Shown here: piece by piece, positions 1-12,100 of the stretch | How positions within the stretch are numbered: the first letter of the stretch is position 1 | Layout: every line of letters starts with the position of its first letter | Source of the DNA: Bactericera cockerelli | Lineage: Eukaryota; Arthropoda; Insecta; Hemiptera; Triozidae | Direction of reading: 5' to 3' | NCBI GenBank assembly: GCA_024516035.1 | Contig: CM044958.1 | Span: 46,511,205-46,575,204, forward strand | Length of the DNA stretch: 64,000 nucleotides | Notes under the pieces: model-generated | Databases searched by the model: none | Seen by the model: only the letters and a program-made list of their open reading frames with translations | Told to the model about the DNA's origin: nothing | Made by a program: the position numbers and the translations under genes

Positions 1-471
1 CTCCTCTAACTCTCCTTCAAGCAGGGAGAGCATAAGCAGGGAAAACACGAAGAGAATTTATGAAAAATTTACAAGAAAGTGAGGAAAAATGTTAGCAAAT
101 ACAACAACATAATATTTATGTGACATTTTAGAGAATGAAAATGAAAAATAGCAGAGAATATTTTATCGTGATAGGTAGGTACTCTTAATACTTTTCAAAG
201 TATAATATGTATGTATTTACGGGCCGATGTGCGAGTGAGTTGTGTGACGGTTGAAACGGAGATTTTGAGAGTGGAGAGAGTTTCTGGAACGGGGCACTAG
301 TACTGCCACCGGTCTATATCTGTTTAACGTCCCCCAACGGAACTATAGAGTTGATTTGGGGATTTTGAGAGTGGAGAGTGCTTTTTAGAGTGAGACCCAG
401 AGACCGTACTCGCACAAAATGTAAATGAGTGACTATTTATATTCTGTTGAAAGTCGCTTACCCTAAGGTTA
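1..471. other. No gene seen; AT-rich flank
   Basis: I recognise no gene or repeat family at the left edge. A short phrase 'ttttgagagtggagag' occurs twice (about 263 and 363). A minus-strand open frame at 324-542 runs into the adjacent repeat array and has no recognisable protein features. Confidence 0.5.
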
Positions 472-1455
472 TTTTTCCTTACACAGAGGTGATGTTGACC
501 TGAAAATGGTTCTCTTCCTTCCAGTATTGACTGTACTATCATTTCTCCTTACACAGAGGTAATGTTGACCTGAAAATTGTTCTCTTCCTTCCAGTATTGA
601 CTGTACTATTATTTCTCCTTACACAGAGGTGATGTTGACCTGAAAATTGTTCTCTTCCTTCCAGTATTGACTGTACTATTATTTCTCCTTACACAGAGGT
701 AATGTTGACCTGAAAATTGTTCTCTTCCTTCCAGTATTGACTGTACTATTATTTCTCCTTACACAGAGGTAATGTTGACCTGAAAATGGTTCTCTTCCTT
801 CCAGTATTGACTGTACTATTATTTCTCCTTATACAGAGGTAATGTTAACCTGAAAATTGTTCTCTCCCTTCCAGGATTGACTGTACTATTATTTCTCCTT
901 ACACAGAGGTAATGTTGACCTGAAAATTGTTCTCTCCCTTCCAGGATTGACTGTACTATTATTTCTCCTTACACAGAGGTAATGTTAACCTGAAAATGGT
1001 TCTCTTCCTTCCAGGATTGACTGTACTATTATTTCTCCTTACACAGAGGTAATGTTGACCTGAAGATGGTTCTCTTCCTTCCAGGATTGACTGTACTATT
1101 ATTTTTCTCCTTACACAGAGATAATGTTGACCTGAAAATTGTTCTCTTCCTTCCAGGATTGACTGTACTATTATTTCTCCTTACACAGAGATAATGTTGA
1201 CCTGAAAATTGTTCTCTCCCTTCCAGGATTGACTGTACTATTATTTCTCCTTACACAGAGATAATGTTGACCTGAAAATTGTTCTCTCCCTTCCAGGATT
1301 GACTGTACTATCATTTCTCCTTACACAGAGGTAATGTTGACCTGAAAATGGTTCTCTTCCTTCCAGTATTGACTGTACTATCATTTCTCCTTACACAGAG
1401 GTAATGTTGACCTGAAAATTGTTCTCTCCCTTCCAGGATTGACTGTACTATTATA
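472..1455. repeat. 70 bp minisatellite with splice-site-like motifs, about 14 copies
   Basis: A 70 bp unit repeats about 14 times with few substitutions. On the plus strand each unit contains a good acceptor-like string (pyrimidine tract, then 'cttccag'), about 34 bases that read IDCTIISPYTE in one frame, then 'acagag|gtaatg', a good donor-like string, and 36 bases to the next acceptor. It could be an amplified exon-intron border of a plus-strand gene that extends beyond the window, or a non-coding satellite that happens to look like one. I could not assign the short peptide to any protein. Confidence 0.85.
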
Positions 1456-2124
1456 CTGTTGGAGAGCAACTTTCATTTTTTTTTTTTTTTTGAGAACAAA
1501 GGTTAGAAACACATAGTTTGTTCTTTGTCACTCCATTCAGCACTCTGTGTAACGTCTGAACTTTTGAAGGGTTCAAAGTTTCCCCCAGGTCGTGTGTCAA
1601 CAAGGAGGGGGGAGAGGGGTCAGGTCGTGTAACAACAAGGAGGGGGGGGGGTCATTAAGTTCCTTTTTATAAAGCGTGACGTCATGCCAGGAATATCCTG
1701 TATGAAGGATAGATAATAATAATAATACCCTGGATACCCCACCTATTTTTATAACTAATATCTAACCTATCAGGGGCCTGTATAACAATCATTTTACATG
1801 TTTTTTTACGAGCGGACTGAACCTGTTAATACCTGAAAATTTGGCGGGACTAAATGCGTTAAAAAAAGGTCAACCGAACCCAATTCGTTGACTCCCGAGT
1901 GAACCAGGCTTGAACGCATGGTGACCTGGATTCGAATCTTAGATGGGTAGAAATTTTTTCCTACACCACAAATAATTTAATAATAATAATAAAAGTAAAT
2001 CTTATAAGGGCAAAGCTTTATAAGTAAAGCTATTTATCAACATTTTTTCTCTCTCTTGATTCAATTCAATCTAACATTAATTATTGAGTCCTCACAATAT
2101 AATATATATATACCCACCTTTACC
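1456..2124. other. No gene; AT-rich DNA with a tRNA-like fragment
   Basis: Holds a poly-T run near 1478 and G-runs near 1600-1650. A degraded tRNA-like SINE head sits at about 1895-1965, with 'ggtgacctggattcgaatc' as its B-box. No coding exon is visible. Confidence 0.5.
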
Positions 2125-2842
2125 GATAATAATAATAATATCGCCATATTTATACTGCCGATTAGGACTATTGAGTCCCATTATTCCAGCAGTAAGCATA
2201 ACGTATTATTATGTGGTCAAAAAAATCAGTAGTCACTGTGGCAAAGCGAGTTAGCGCGCTAGGCATTGCACACAATGGTGACCTGGGTTCGATTCCCAGC
2301 GGGGCAGGATTTTTTCTGCTCTGTACTTTGATGTTCGGGGTCCACTCATACCTCGTGAGAAAAAATGAGTAGCTGCTTTAATGTGAAGCAGCGACCAGTG
2401 GCAGAATCTTAGGCAAAAAAATAATACAAGATATTGTAAATTAAATTAATACAACTTCTCACTTTTCTGTTTATACTGATTAAAGAGTAGAGAGGTTAGT
2501 TGATAGCATGGATATTCAGAACTATTACCTGCTGATGAGAGCAAATGAGCTCGAAACAGCTGTCCAGGTATATTCTGATATTCATGTATATCTAATACAA
2601 CTTCTCACTTTTCTGTTTATACTGATATACTGTTTATACTGAAAGTGTAAAGTCCTATGATTCTGCGCTACCCACTAAAATTGTGACATAATAACACAAA
2701 GAAAAAGCATTATTATTGTTATTATTATTATGTGGTAAAAATCCCAAATTGGAGAATAACTTGGTATGTCCCGGCTGGGTTTTGATCCCGCGACCTCTGG
2801 ATTACCAGTCAGACGCCTTGACCACTGAGCTACCGATATACT
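2125..2842 (-). mobile_element. tRNA-derived SINE (family C) split by a younger SINE (family A)
   Basis: The outer pieces 2125-2226 and 2717-2842 are two halves of one family C SINE read on the minus strand. Its tRNA-like head ends the element ('gctaccg', B-box complement 'gggttttgatccc') and its body has 'ggactattgagtcccattattccagcag'-type sequence. A family A SINE lies between them. The phrase 'tattattatgtggt' is present on both sides of the inserted element, as expected for a target-site duplication. Confidence 0.75.
2231..2715 (+). mobile_element. tRNA-derived SINE, family A, inserted in family C
   Basis: Starts with 'agtcactgtggcaaagcgag', followed by a B-box-like 'gggttcgattccc', a shared body with 'tcatacctcgtgag', and a tail ending in an 'attattgtt' run. 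Compared with the full-length copy at 29962-30251 it carries about 190 extra bases near 2446-2640. That insert is bounded by a 34 bp direct repeat beginning 'taatacaacttctcac'. Confidence 0.8.
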
Positions 2843-2859
2843 TCCCAGGTTATCTATAG

Positions 2860-2995
2860 TTACCTATACTTCCAGGGTATCTATCTTCCTTCCTAGGGTA
2901 TATCTATAGTTACCTATATACTTCCAGGGTATCTATCTTCCTTCCTAGGGTAATATTTATAGTTACCTGAACTTCCAGGGTATCTATGTAGTTTC
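2860..2995. repeat. Short tandem repeat of about 60 bp, 2-3 copies
   Basis: The phrases 'cttccagggtatctat' and 'tatagttacctata' alternate three times. No coding potential is visible. Confidence 0.6.
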
Positions 2996-3069
2996 CTAAT
3001 GCCAATCCATCAGGTTTCGATGCTTTTGTTGATTTGTTGTTAAGCTGACGAGAGTGTGCAGCGAGGCGA

Positions 3070-3680
3070 AACTATGAGCTTTAGGAGGAGGGATGGGCGG
3101 TAGGGGGGACTGAAAGGAGAGGGGGGATGAGGAGGTAGTAGAGAAGGGGAGAAAAGTGAGGAAGGAAGTGACGGGGAGGGGGCGGAAAGGGAGGGAGAGA
3201 AAAGATGGGGGGGAAGAAGGATTTTTTTGGTTGGGAGGATAGAGGGGGGGGGGATAGGAAAGAAGAAGGGGAAGACAAGTGGGGTTTTTTTTAGACTGGG
3301 GAGAAAGCAGGGAAGTAATAGGGGGTTGTGTGGAGGAGAGGTAATGAGAAGAGGGTGGAAAGTGAGGGGAGAAAAGAGGGAGGATGAAGTTATATGAAGG
3401 TGGATATTTTATTCCTTTGTGGAGAGGGGGATGGGGGGATAGAAAGATGATGAGGATGAAGAGGGGGTAATGGAGGTGAAGGAGGGGTTAGAAATGAGGG
3501 AATTATGGAGGTTAACCTTTTTTTTCCTCGTGGGGGGAAGGAATAGGAAGTGATAAGGTTGAGAGGGGAGTAAAGAGTAGGATGAGGAAACGAGAAGAGG
3601 AGGGATGAGAAGTAGAAAGAGAAGAAAATCAGGCTGGGTGGTGGAGGTGTAGGGGGGGGGGAGAGAAATGAGGAAATTAT
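3070..3680 (+). repeat. Long polypurine (G/A) tract
   Basis: About 600 bases of the plus strand are almost only G and A, with a few T and very little C. Any minus-strand open frame here (for example 3081-3278, a serine/proline-rich string) reflects base composition, not a gene. Confidence 0.8.
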
Positions 3681-3723
3681 GAAGGTGAATATTTAATACT
3701 CCCCGCTTGTTGTTGTAGTTTTT

Positions 3724-4091
3724 ATACAGGGTGGTTCAGTAAGAACAAAATCGTCCTTGACGAAATCGGAAACACGCAAGTTTGATTCATGTGTTAATTT
3801 TCCCCCATTTCAGAAATATTCAAAAATAATACTTTTGCCCGGAAGTCGTATAAAAGGGAAGAAATTGTAGGTTTAAATCTCAAATGAAATGGGCGGGACG
3901 CCGCTTTTTGCAACGGGAGACAGAAAGTGTGAGATTTGTGTGGATAAATTTAAACCTATAAACACAATCAAGCATTAAAATTAAAGACAAAATACATAAA
4001 ATGTCATAGTCATAACATTGGTTACGGGTTGATGGTTTTAATTTTTAGTCTGGAGGTGACGGTCCTGAAAAAAGGACTCGTTGGCAACACT
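3724..4091. other. Unassigned DNA; possible DNA-transposon end
   Basis: Begins with 'tatacagggtggttcagtaa', which resembles the end of a Tc1/mariner-type element. I found no matching inverted partner nearby. The rest is not recognised. Confidence 0.3.
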
Positions 4092-4250
4092 GAATGGGAA
4101 ATATTGTGTCACTTCTAGCCCATCAGAGGAAACGCATACTACGGGATGAGTAAGCTACTACACATACCACAAGCGTCTACTGTAGCTGATGTTTCAGGGC
4201 TACGAAATAAAAAAGGATGTGGAACACTCATGTTGAAAAAATAATACTGC
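4092..4250 (+). repeat. 3' part of SINE family G
   Basis: Shares 'gggaaatattgtgtcacttct', 'cccatcagagga' and a 'gctacgaaataaaaaagg' tail with the longer copy at 41238-41475. The tRNA-like head is absent. Confidence 0.65.
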
Positions 4251-4457
4251 TTTATTTAATTCTATGTATTAATAGATTATTATAGGTACCTATAACCTTT
4301 AGAAAAGAGACTTTATAACCTTTAGAGAAACTAGCCGTTTGATTTTTCTATGAACGCAATTTTGAACGGAAAAGCTGAAGCAGTTGGAATGATATCTAAA
4401 ATGTCGCGCTGCTTTTCTATCGTTCACCTTTGTGGGGTTAAATAAACTTTTTTAATT

Positions 4458-4685
4458 CTTTTTTAATTTGGGTTTAACGTCGCTTTCAGCTGCATGGTGA
4501 TATCACGACGGGGGTGTTACCCTCCATCTGCAGGATACTTACAAACCTGTTACCCACATTAACCTCACCCAGCCTTTAGGCGTGAAACTAGCTTGACTAA
4601 ATATTTGCCATACCTGGGACTTGAACCACCGACCTCAAAGTTGCGAGTCTGCCGCCTTATCGATCAAGGTACTGAGGTCGGTAGG
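4458..4685 (-). repeat. Chimera of 5S-type SINE tail (family D) and family E head
   Basis: 4458-4595 has the family D tail read in reverse ('gggtttaacgtcgctttc' through 'cccagcct'). It then changes abruptly into the tRNA-like family E ('ttgaaccaccgacct', 'gccttatcgatcaag'). The junction suggests a SINE-SINE fusion or one element inserted in another. Confidence 0.6.
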
Positions 4686-5431
4686 GAAAAGAAAAACAAT
4701 ATTTCATGATTCAGAAATACACATAGTTGTGTCTATCTTGATTTTATTTTCCATGGTTTTATCTTACAAAATAAATCATACGTACTAGTAACACAGCCTT
4801 GCTATTCAATAAATAAATAAAAATTACTTCACTTGAATTCATAGAATTGTATCATCTATGGTATTTCAGATTTCCAACGTTTAGGAACATTCGAAATATT
4901 TAATCGATGTTTCTGTAGAATCTCATCAAGAAAGTAACAGGGTCCAAAATCCTAATATTTGGGCCCCAAGTTCCCACAGTGACCCTTAGGAACCTAGAAT
5001 ATAATTTTGGTGCTCGGAACTTTTGAGTTTCAACATAAGGTGTTTCGGTTTTGCCGAAACTTTTATTGCTAACCCAATTGATGAGGTCAAAACAGCTTGA
5101 TGGGAATGTGAGCCGAAATTCAGTACCACTGTGACAAGTACAATTTTTTTTTTTTGATTTTAGGAAATACTTCATAACAAACGTTTTGTCTCGCTGGAGT
5201 AGGTAAACCGGATACGGTACCTACCTTCAAGTCATCTTAGGCACAAAGACAATAACACAAATAGTTGACACCCTTAACAGGGTTGGTGTTAGAAAGAGCG
5301 TCTAAAGTGAATGAAGGGATAAAGGACTTCTTGTTGACAAACACTTGGCCAGAGCAGTGTCTCGAGGACGGAGGTGGGTAGCAGGCGCCAGTCTGTCTCA
5401 GAGTTCATCTCTGTCAGACCTGCGGACGCCG
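4686..5431. other. 3' flank of the LRR gene; no other gene seen
   Basis: Lies downstream of the minus-strand LRR stop codon, so it probably includes that gene's 3' UTR. An AATAAA on the minus strand at 5062-5067 is a candidate poly(A) signal about 365 bases past the stop. The small minus-strand open frame 4900-5175 resembles nothing I know. Confidence 0.4.
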
Positions 5432-6191
5432 TCATGGCAGAGGGAAACACTTGGAGCAGAACCAGTGGGAGCCAGCATTGAGCTGGATCTGGAAGTTGTC
5501 CCCCTTGAGGTAGCTCTGCACCGTGGCCTGCTGGGCGGGGTTGAGGCTCCAGTTGCCCAGGTTCCCCAGCTGCTTCAGCGACCGCCAGGACTTGAGCAGC
5601 TGCAGGATGCTGGCTTCACTGAGATCATTGTCCATCTCGTAGATGTAGAAGCACTCCATCTGGTGGGACAGGGCGGTGAGCGCGCTGAAGATTTTAGTCT
5701 CCAGGTGAGGAACACTGTGGACGTGCAGGGTGTGCAGACGTGGGGCGCTCTCCACGATGCGCAGCAGCGTGTCGCCTGGGACGAGTTTGCCGAGCTGGAC
5801 TTTCGCGAGTTGCGCCATCGGAATCTTTCTGCGTTCACTCCAGGAGAGCTCTGCGCCGTCCACGATGAGCATCTTCAAGTTGGGGCATGCGCGGAACACC
5901 TTGCTGAGATCGAGGCTGGCCAGGAACTCGCCGGGGTAGAACCGGAGGGTCAGGGCGCTGTAGGCGGCCCCCTGCGTGGAGAGGAACTCGTACAGGCCAC
6001 TCAGCCAGGAGGCCTCGCTGGGGATGTTCTGCAGCGCCAGGGAGGTGATGGTGGAGGGGAGGAGGTAGAGGGCGGAGGGGGAGTGGTTGGGCTCGTTGAT
6101 GGTGATCTTGTCCAGCTTCGGGCAGAGCTTGGAGATGAGCTGCAGACGACGCAGGGTGGTGCGGGAGCAGCGGACGGTCTTCAAGTCGAAT
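5432..6191 (-). CDS. LRR gene, last coding exon
   Basis: Begins after an acceptor (minus-strand 'cttctttcag') with the third base of a split AGA codon and runs 252 codons to TGA at 5432-5434. It encodes residues ~263-514 of the partial protein: FDLKTVRCS at the start, several leucine-rich segments, and a C-terminal CxxC. It is GC-rich against its surroundings. The long plus-strand frame over the same bases (5345-6328) is a shadow. Confidence 0.8.
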
Positions 6192-9100
6192 CTGAAAGAA
6201 GAGAAATAGCAGTGGTCAGAATTTTTTTTAGGGTTTGTCTACATACCCTCATAATTAAAACAGGTTTCTTTGTACATTTAGGAAAATATTATATTTGTCA
6301 TTTTATTGAATTAGTAATGAAATTGTAAACATACGAGTTGTACAAATGTGCTTGAAAACAAGAGTCCGTGTCATCGGTGTCATGTTCTTCTGATTTCATG
6401 TTCGGTCATAAACCGATAAACATTATTTTAATTGAACTTATGAAGTATTTTCTACCACGAGTCAGTCTACTGTGTTCTATGAGAGGAAAATAAGGTGAAA
6501 CACCAACTTTGTACACTCGACAGTGTCCAACTCACCTGAGATTGTCAATATGATGGTCATCAATGATCTCCATCGCCCGTCCGATGTGGCAGTACTCCCC
6601 CAAACTCTCGAGTGAGGGAACATTGTTGAGGGCGAGGATGATACCCTCACCGCTTACTCCGGTGTTGGCGATGTTGAGAACTCTCAGGGACTTGCAGAGG
6701 GGGGTGCGCTTCTCGCAGTACTCGAGGAGGAGCGGAGGGAGGTCCTTCTTGTCTCGTCGACTTTTGGACAGAAATCTGTCGTGCAGAGATCTGGGGAGGC
6801 AAAGTTTGAAGTTGTCAAATTTGTTGGAAGGTGCGACTGAAGGGGTGGCGGTCTATAAGTGCTAAATTTGAGGGAAAGTGTTGCTTAAGGGGCTTTGTTG
6901 CAATCTAATTTTTGTCTCTCAGGGCTGAATTATAAAACAGGACTAGATGTCCAGGTCCACACTATCCCTTAACTCGGGCTATAGTGCGCTGTGATTGGTT
7001 GAGAAGTGTTGCTAAAACGTTGAGAAGCAAGGTTTCAGTCAATGGAATTCAACCTTAGTTGATTCTAAAGGAAGAGCGGAGCATGAAACCAGTTAAACAG
7101 TTAAACAATTTGCAACGTTGCGAGACAAAAAAATTATACTACAAAGTATTACAAACAAACAAAATACAAACTCACCTGGCCAAATGTTTGATCCGACTCC
7201 AGCCCGACAGCTTCTTCCTGAGCAGACTCCCGGAGGCACTGCCCGCCCTCCTCCTCTGCTTGTCCCGGATCTCCACCTGGAACAGCAGCTGCCGGATGCC
7301 TGCGTTGGTCACCTGTCTGGAGTGCGACACGTCCAGCACTGTCAGGTTCGGACAGGCCACGCCCACAACCTCGAGGATGCCGTCGGTGGCAATGTTGCGC
7401 AGGCGCAGACACTTGAGATGCGGCGCGGCCAGGAGTGCCGAGTGGAGGAGGTTGCGATCTGTATTTACCAAACAAAAGTTGATCAGACCCTGTTTGCACA
7501 AAAGAGGTGGGGCGTACTCTGTAACATAATTTTATTTGAGATGTTGGTCGGTACCATAAGATTTTCATTTTTTTGTTTAAGAATAATACATCATGTAAAT
7601 GTATCATAGGTACAGATAATCATATCAAGCTGCTCAAAAACACCCTCCTTAACAGAATAGACAGTCCATACATAATATCAAAAATATATTTCAAAATACC
7701 TGACCCTAAACTGAGAATAGACCCAAACAAACTCTACAGCTGTCCAACATATATTATACCTTACATTCCTTATTATCACAGCCATGAAAGCATACAATGA
7801 CTTAGCCCACAAACCTGACCTTTTCCATCTTAATTTATGTATGAATGAGAAAAAGACTGCGTTAGTTATTGCTTGTTAATGCTTAAACGCTTAAAGAGTG
7901 TAATCGCAGTATGTTTTATTGGGAAAAAAGATTTTATCCAACTGAGAGAGATATGGAAGATGAAAGAGCCGTTCTCTTGCTACGTGCTTGAAGTAATGAA
8001 CAAAATTTGAATCCGATCACGGTAGCTTACTGAAAGATTAGGTTTTTAAATGCCACACTACAAGGTAGTACCTTGGGCGTCTTTAAAAGATATTTCCCTA
8101 ATCATTCTGTAGAAAAAAGGGGGGGAGTTTTCCAAGACGTTATATTTTTTTTGTGTGTTAAACAAAGCTCTGTAAAAAAATTTAGAACATACCTATCATC
8201 ACCCAAGAATGAGACTTTGTTTAGACTGTGAGAGTAAAAAGACTCTTTTGGGCCTAAAATAATATCAGACCCTTGAATTTTATAAACTGACTGTTAGGTA
8301 ATTACGCCAAAGTGACATACAGCTACAAAGTCCGGCTTAGAAATGCTTCATAATTCGGCTCTCAGTCTTATTCTTGCAGAATAAATAGAGTATTATACTG
8401 TATAATAGGTTAGGGGGTAGAGCATCCATCCGCGCCTAGTTAATAATTTCCACTAAAAAGTATTATTATTTATAATGAAGAATTGAAAATACAACTCTCA
8501 AATTCAGTAATCCCCTCCCATCCTACCATGAGCTCATTAATTTATGCTTCCAGAAAATGAGAATTTAGAAATGAGAATGTCTCGAGAATAATTTTATTAA
8601 CCTGGCATTCCTCATTGCACTACACTTGGACCCAAACTGTCGGGAGTTCATGAATTAAAAAAAAAAATGTTCATCTCAACCTGTCAGTGAGTGTAAGAGA
8701 CATGCTTTCCTACACTCACTCTCAAAATAAAAAAGCTCTACCAGTTGATCACAATGAGACACTTAAAAGAGCCTATTTTTTGAGGAGTACTGAAGTTATT
8801 TTTTGAGATTGTACATCAATCTTCTTAGGTATGGGAAAATAAAATCAGTATTACGAAAAATCTAAAGGAAATACAATTTTGAATGTTAGTTGTCATATTT
8901 GTGTGAATCACTTTCGTGATATCACAACTTATCAAACTAGCTTTACTAAATATTTGCTGAAACCGGGACTTGAACCACCGACCTCCAGGTTACAAGTCCG
9001 CCGCCTTATCGATCAAGCTACTGCTTGAAGGAGAAATTATCATGTCCTCATAATTTTGTGTCTCAGTGTAACTACAAGCTACAAGTATGATTTATATTAG

Positions 9101-12100
9101 TATGTACACAATAAAATTACACACTATACGTATGCTTACATTGCTTACACTATACCTATAGGTTTTACTCTCAGAATGTAAATGGGATTTGCGTGTTACG
9201 TTCACCAAAAATGCATTAATTAAATATATTATTATTTTTTTGACAAACAGGGTTGTTTGTTGAAGTACCTTCGTTTCCTCTTTCAATGGAAAATTCTCTT
9301 ACGTTCTTTAAAAAAAAAGTTTGCATATTCGAAATGTTTTGATGGCAAATTTAGAGTCGTTTTATGTATTGAATTGTGCCTTCTCTGTAAAACTTTCGTA
9401 AGTTGTATACTGTTTCGTGTGCTGGGGCCATTTAGCAAAAAATGTCAGTAATTTGTAGCTCGAGTTCTAATTTTTAATGTTTCTTGAGAAAGTTTGTTCC
9501 TTTTTCCATGTTAATTAGAGTTTGAGGAATAATTACATGTAGATGAGGATTTTTTTTGTACCATAGGTCTGAACGAACATACCTGTAGTTATGTCTTAAT
9601 AATTTGCTCTTAGGACAGTATAATGAAACAGGATTAGTAAATCTAAGCCGACTCTTAGATTTCATCAGCTTAATCTCATCAGCCTAAGTGGGGCCCATCA
9701 CGAGGGTTCGAAGGGTACTTTAAATACATACAAAAGTTATTATATGTATGGTATTAACAACAATCGTCATGTCACAATTACTCAAACTCGCCTGAATAAT
9801 ATCTTGCTGTACGAGAGACTCGAACCACCGACATCAAGGAGTCTGCTGTTTTAGCTGTGGAACTACTGAGGTCGAGACTTTACAGTCTAGCCTACATTAT
9901 GAGAAACTTAACTGTTGTAAAATTGTATGAACGCCGTATAAATATACAGTTATGCAATGCGCCATGAACAGGTTTTCTATCGAATTTTTGTGTCGGGTTA
10001 TTCTTAAATTTCTAGATAGTGTCATCGTTAAAGATTCTATTATATAATGTTACCATGAATAAATTTCTTTTATGCCTCTAGTTTTCACATTGAGTCACCA
10101 TCATTAGAGCATTATTCTGGGATTGGTCCATTGTATAAACTACTTCGTCCGTTTAGTTTGTGTATTGCCTTGATGTGTTTTTTTCACATCAGTTTTAACG
10201 ACTTGTTTTTACTCTAAACTTTTATTCAATGCATACATTTTCCATTTATTTTACCTCCCCTGATGTATATTTTCCATTTATTTTGCCTTTCATGCGTACA
10301 TTTTCTATTATAAGCGGTGTTTAACAAAAGGAAAAGAGTTCAAAATGCATTTTAAATCAAGTTGACCACTAGTATTCCGTGTCCTACTGTGGAGGTTTGT
10401 GTTTGCAGTCATAACACACGGGTGTATTTCCTCTGTACTTGGTGTCTTCACATGCAATCTATGTTTCCTTCCTCTTCTGCACTCTCTCTCTCTCTCTTTT
10501 CCTCCCCCCTTTCTCTCTCTTTCCCATCTCTCTCAATCTTTCCCTCATTTTCTTCGTCCTCCTCTCCCCCTCCGCCTCACTCTTTCCCTCTCCTTGTTTT
10601 TCTTTCCTATCTCTCTCACTCTTTTCCTCATTTTCCTTGGTTTTCTCTCTTGCCCACCCCCTCTCTTTATCTCTGTTTTACCCTACCTTCTCTCGCTCTC
10701 TCTTGAAAAATCAGTCACACACAAAAAATTCCATTTACAATTTAAAAGTTCTGATGTAGGTACTAGGAGGTTAATTATCATGTAACCAATTTAAAGTAAA
10801 TAATTAAATATCCCTCCCCTGTTCTCTTCTCTCTTTTTTGTTTCGCTTATTTATTCCCCTTCCCCCCGTTCTCCCTCCCTTAATCACTGCTCTTTCTCTC
10901 TCTCTCTTTTCTTTCTTTGTCCTTCTTTCGTTCTATATTTCCCTATTGTCTAAACGTTTGCCATATACTCACATACCCGCTAACATAAATACCAGCTCAA
11001 TGTCCTTGCATATTGCATACTCACAAAGCACTATCATAATATATTTTCGTAGCGCAGGAGTAGTATTGTGTGCGAGATTTTCTGTTTGAAGATTAGAAGG
11101 TGTGCGCGAGGAAACAATACCCAAAACTTGTAATTTATTGTTCAATTAAAAGCGAGAGAGAGAGCTAGTTGTTTATGTAATTGTGTCACAATTTTTAGTG
11201 GGTAGCATCAACATTACGAGAACTGATGCTAATGCATCATATCTTAAAATCAACCATCATATTCTTATCAATCTCGTTATGTCGCCTTCTTCTTCTTCTA
11301 ATGCCTATCCTTTTCGAATGTTGGCTATCATTTGGGCTATCTTCACTTTATTTACAGCTAGTCGGAATAGTTGGGTAGTTGTCTGGTTATACCACGTTCT
11401 TAAATTTTTCTACCAAGAGATCCTCCTCCTTCCTGGTCCTCTTTTGCCAAAAACTTTTCCTTGTAATATGTTCTGTAGTAGTTGGTACCGATTTTCATTT
11501 CGCATAATGTGGCCAAGGTATTGCAGCTTCTTGATTTTGACTGTATCTAGCACTTCAGTATTTTTTCTCATTCTTCTCAGGATCTCAGTATTTCGCACTT
11601 TATCTTTCCATGACACTCTGAGTATTCTGCGGTACAGCCATAACTCGAATGCCTCCAGTTTTTTGGATGAGGCTTCTGTCAAAGTCCATGACTCTACTCC
11701 GTAAAAGAGGATTGAAAAAACGTAACAACGCAATAATCGTACTTTTAAATCTAAATTCAGAGCATGACTCTTAAATAACTTGCTCATTTTAATGAATGCT
11801 GTTCTTGCCTTTTCAATTCTTATTTTAATCTCTTTTGAGCTATCCCAGTCTTCATTTATGTTTGTACCAAGGTAAGTATACTGTTGTACTCTTTCTACTG
11901 GGTTACCATCTATGATTAGATTACCTTGTAAATTACGGTTTTACTTATGATCATAAATTTGGTTTTCTGGATGTGCATTTCAAGACCATATTGTTTACTA
12001 TAAGCATTTACTTTATCCATTAGAGATTGTAGACTAGAAAGGCTGTCTGTAAATATGACTGTATCATCAGCATACCTGATATTGTTTATTTTCTCCCCGT

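Noticed and set aside
5345..6328. 327-codon plus-strand frame
   Set aside because: Antisense shadow of the GC-rich last LRR exon, whose minus-strand frame has splice sites and leucine-rich repeats.
10362..10785. Ser/Leu/Pro-rich small proteins
   Set aside because: Three frames are open at once because the strand is almost only C and T.
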